Source: Succinivibrionaceae bacterium (lineage in GTDB: Bacteria; Pseudomonadota; Gammaproteobacteria; Enterobacterales; Succinivibrionaceae). Taken from it: a DNA stretch of 6,304 nucleotides. Under the pieces are notes generated by a model. It did no database searches, was not told where the DNA came from, and saw only the letters and a list, made by a program, of their open reading frames with translations. Location of the stretch: contig DMTG01000137.1 of the NCBI GenBank assembly GCA_003477345.1, positions 1-6,304 of the forward strand. Direction: 5' to 3'. Below, one piece after another: positions 5,212 through 6,304 of this stretch (position 1 is its first letter; each line of letters starts with the position of its first letter). A program made the position numbers and the translations under genes.

Positions 5212-6165
5212 CTAAACCTGCTCATAAATCTGACTGCCTGAGCCTGCACCTAGAATTCTGTCTATAAGATTTCTAAAGGCCAGAAAATCTGTCTCTACAC
5301 TCAGTCTGTGCTGATCTGTCTTAAGACCGCATTCACTAAAAGCAGGTGCCATCAGTTGTGAATAGGCAGCTTTCTGATTTAAAAGAGAATCTTTCTGGTG
5401 TACATCCAAAGCTGCAAACATACTGCGCAGTTCCTCTATCAGACTCTTATTGGTGGCAATCTGCGTACTGGCAGTTTTTTCCTGTGGTCCTGTGCTCTTT
5501 AAGCCTGTAATCTTTGGAAACTGGTTCTCGGTAGCACTGCTTAGAGCATCTATCTCACTATTAGAGATGATTCTTTTGATGCCGTAATAGCTCTCAGAAG
5601 TCTCGGCAGCACCTGTGTATCTGCCGGTGTTTATCAGTATGCTCTGTCGGCCTTTTAGCTTAGAGACATGGGTTGTGAAGGCATCCGTCACGACTTTTGC
5701 CTGATCTTCTGAGAGAGTATCCTGCGCCCAGGTGGCTAGAGTGCTGTCTGCAAGTGAAATTTCAGCGTGGCTGCGGTAGTCAAGACCTGAGTTACGGCCG
5801 GTTCCGACATCTAAAGAGTCAGCAGCTGCTTTCAGGACACTTTTTGATCTGGAATAGGCCTCGCTGCTGAATTCAACTCCTGCTATCAGATAATGCGTGC
5901 TGTCTTTTGAAACTGTTAGCGCCTCTGAAAAGAAGGCAGAATAAGGATTTGGATTATCTCTTAAAATGCTCTCCTCTGCAGGCGTACCAGCAGGTGCAGT
6001 CTTGAGGTCTATTTTTAGACTCTCTGAGCTGTCCTGCGCTTTGCGTGCTGCTATTTCAGACAGGAATCTGTTTCTAAGCTCAGAGGAGTTTTTCTCGTAT
6101 TTGATATCAGCGCCTTTAGCAGAGACTGCAGAAGAGCTCTGCAGAGAGAAGGTACCTGTGATCAT
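5212..6165 (-). CDS. Hypothetical soluble protein, predicted flagellar (sigma-28) regulon member
   Basis: I do not recognise the family. The chosen ATG at 6165 follows AGGAGA with five bases between, and gives 317 residues. A longer frame reaches back to a TTG at 6225 or an ATG at 6210, but neither has a Shine-Dalgarno and both lie within or at the edge of the sigma-28-type promoter at 6213-6239, so they are unlikely to be translated. The protein shows no signal peptide and no membrane segment. The first 50 residues contain 11 Ser (for example SLQSSSAVSAKG), the whole chain is rich in Ser, Ala, Thr and Lys, and there is one Cys in SECGLK near the C-terminus. Two hydrophilic, probably helical stretches follow, about residues 155-183 (SLADSTLATWAQDTLSEDQA and beyond) and 245-300. 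A possible role is a flagellum-associated cytoplasmic protein or one exported through the flagellar apparatus, judged from promoter and composition only. It is the sole gene before a leftward terminator, so probably monocistronic. Confidence 0.8.
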   Translation of the reverse strand: MITGTFSLQSSSAVSAKGADIKYEKNSSELRNRFLSEIAARKAQDSSESLKIDLKTAPAGTPAEESILRDNPNPYSAFFSEALTVSKDSTHYLIAGVEFSSEAYSRSKSVLKAAADSLDVGTGRNSGLDYRSHAEISLADSTLATWAQDTLSEDQAKVVTDAFTTHVSKLKGRQSILINTGRYTGAAETSESYYGIKRIISNSEIDALSSATENQFPKITGLKSTGPQEKTASTQIATNKSLIEELRSMFAALDVHQKDSLLNQKAAYSQLMAPAFSECGLKTDQHRLSVETDFLAFRNLIDRILGAGSGSQIYEQV

Positions 6166-6170
6166 AAGTG

Positions 6171-6176
6171 TCTCCT
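6171..6176 (-). promoter_or_regulatory. Shine-Dalgarno that sets the start of the hypothetical gene
   Basis: AGGAGA on the minus strand, five bases from the ATG at 6165-6163, is the best-placed ribosome binding site in the window. It argues for this start and against the upstream TTG and ATG in the same frame. Confidence 0.8.
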
Positions 6177-6212
6177 GCCAAAGGCTTTGCTCAGAATTAT
6201 CCGCACTCATTA

Positions 6213-6239
6213 TTATCGGAAACAATGAAAATAAATTTA
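6213..6239 (-). promoter_or_regulatory. Sigma-28 (FliA) type flagellar promoter
   Basis: On the minus strand TAAATTTA (6239-6232) is followed by exactly 11 bases and then TCCGATAA (6220-6213). The enterobacterial FliA consensus is TAAAGTTT-N11-GCCGATAA, so the -35 element matches at six of eight, the -10 at seven of eight, and the spacing is exact. Transcription should begin near 6207, giving a leader of about 40 bases to the ATG at 6165 with a strong Shine-Dalgarno in it. FliA drives late flagellar genes such as flagellin, motor and chemotaxis genes, so the downstream gene is a candidate member of that regulon. Confidence 0.72.
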
Positions 6240-6261
6240 TGTATAGTCCTGAAAAGCATAA

Positions 6262-6285
6262 GTAAGAATATGTAGATATCCTTAC
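6262..6285. repeat. Imperfect 10-base inverted repeat upstream of the sigma-28 promoter
   Basis: GTAAGAATAT (6262-6271), loop GTAG, then ATATCCTTAC (6276-6285): the arms pair at nine of ten positions. It sits about 22 bases upstream of the -35 element of the sigma-28-type promoter. It may be a regulator-binding palindrome, or a weak terminator of a gene beyond the right edge; neither side has a proper T-tract. I see nothing else between 6240 and the right end. Confidence 0.4.
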
Positions 6286-6304
6286 AATTTAAACGAGCGG
6301 GAAA

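Noticed and set aside
5966..6265. A 99-codon plus-strand frame ending near the right edge
   Set aside because: It lies almost wholly antisense to the unknown minus-strand gene, has no Shine-Dalgarno, and its tail runs through the sigma-28-type promoter; it is a shadow frame.
1..6304. CRISPR array, tRNA, rRNA, insertion sequence or attachment site
   Set aside because: I saw no regularly spaced repeats, no cloverleaf or rRNA-like segment, no transposase-like frame and no terminal inverted repeats.

Overview
The window looks like a bacterial chromosome, most likely from a Gram-negative gammaproteobacterium. The evidence is a Bcr/CflA-type drug exporter, a gammaproteobacterial-style HisC, a PseG-type sugar-nucleotide hydrolase and an LtaS/phosphoethanolamine-transferase-like membrane enzyme. 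A textbook-shaped sigma-28 (FliA) promoter near the right end suggests a flagellated, motile host. A motile member of Aeromonadales, such as a Succinivibrionaceae relative, would fit, but that placement is a guess made without any database search.

Layout, left to right. (1) Positions 1-1205, minus strand: the N-terminal 401 residues of a five-helix membrane enzyme of the alkaline-phosphatase/sulfatase superfamily, cut by the left edge before its last metal-binding motifs. (2) Positions 1206-1393: an AT-rich divergent intergenic region with a perfect TATAAT facing the membrane enzyme. (3) Positions 1394-2392, plus strand: a PseG-family UDP-sugar hydrolase of the pseudaminic acid pathway, with no other pse genes in view. 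(4) Positions 2389-3609, minus strand: a 12-helix Bcr/CflA efflux transporter that meets pseG tail to tail. The two genes share a palindromic CTAG that gives a TAG stop on both strands. (5) Positions 3610-3997: 388 bases without a gene, containing a T7-AT-A7 palindrome at the transporter start, AT-rich promoter-like DNA, a CACAATTGTG palindrome and a strong Shine-Dalgarno-like sequence placed too far from the next start codon. (6) Positions 3998-5098, plus strand: hisC, a PLP-dependent aminotransferase. (7) Positions 5099-5211: a short convergent spacer with a hairpin whose T-tract faces leftward. (8) Positions 5212-6165, minus strand: an unrecognised 317-residue soluble protein rich in Ser at its N-terminus, behind a strong ribosome binding site and a sigma-28-type promoter (6213-6239).

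The genes do not form one operon: strands alternate minus, plus, minus, plus, minus. There is still a loose envelope/flagellum theme. PseG makes a precursor of pseudaminic acid, a sugar used on flagellins and surface polysaccharides. The LtaS-like enzyme probably modifies an envelope glycan or lipid. The last gene appears to belong to the late flagellar regulon. The most promising lead is that last gene: an unknown protein that three independent sequence signals (promoter, ribosome binding site, start codon) place under flagellar control, and that has neither a visible signal peptide nor a membrane segment.
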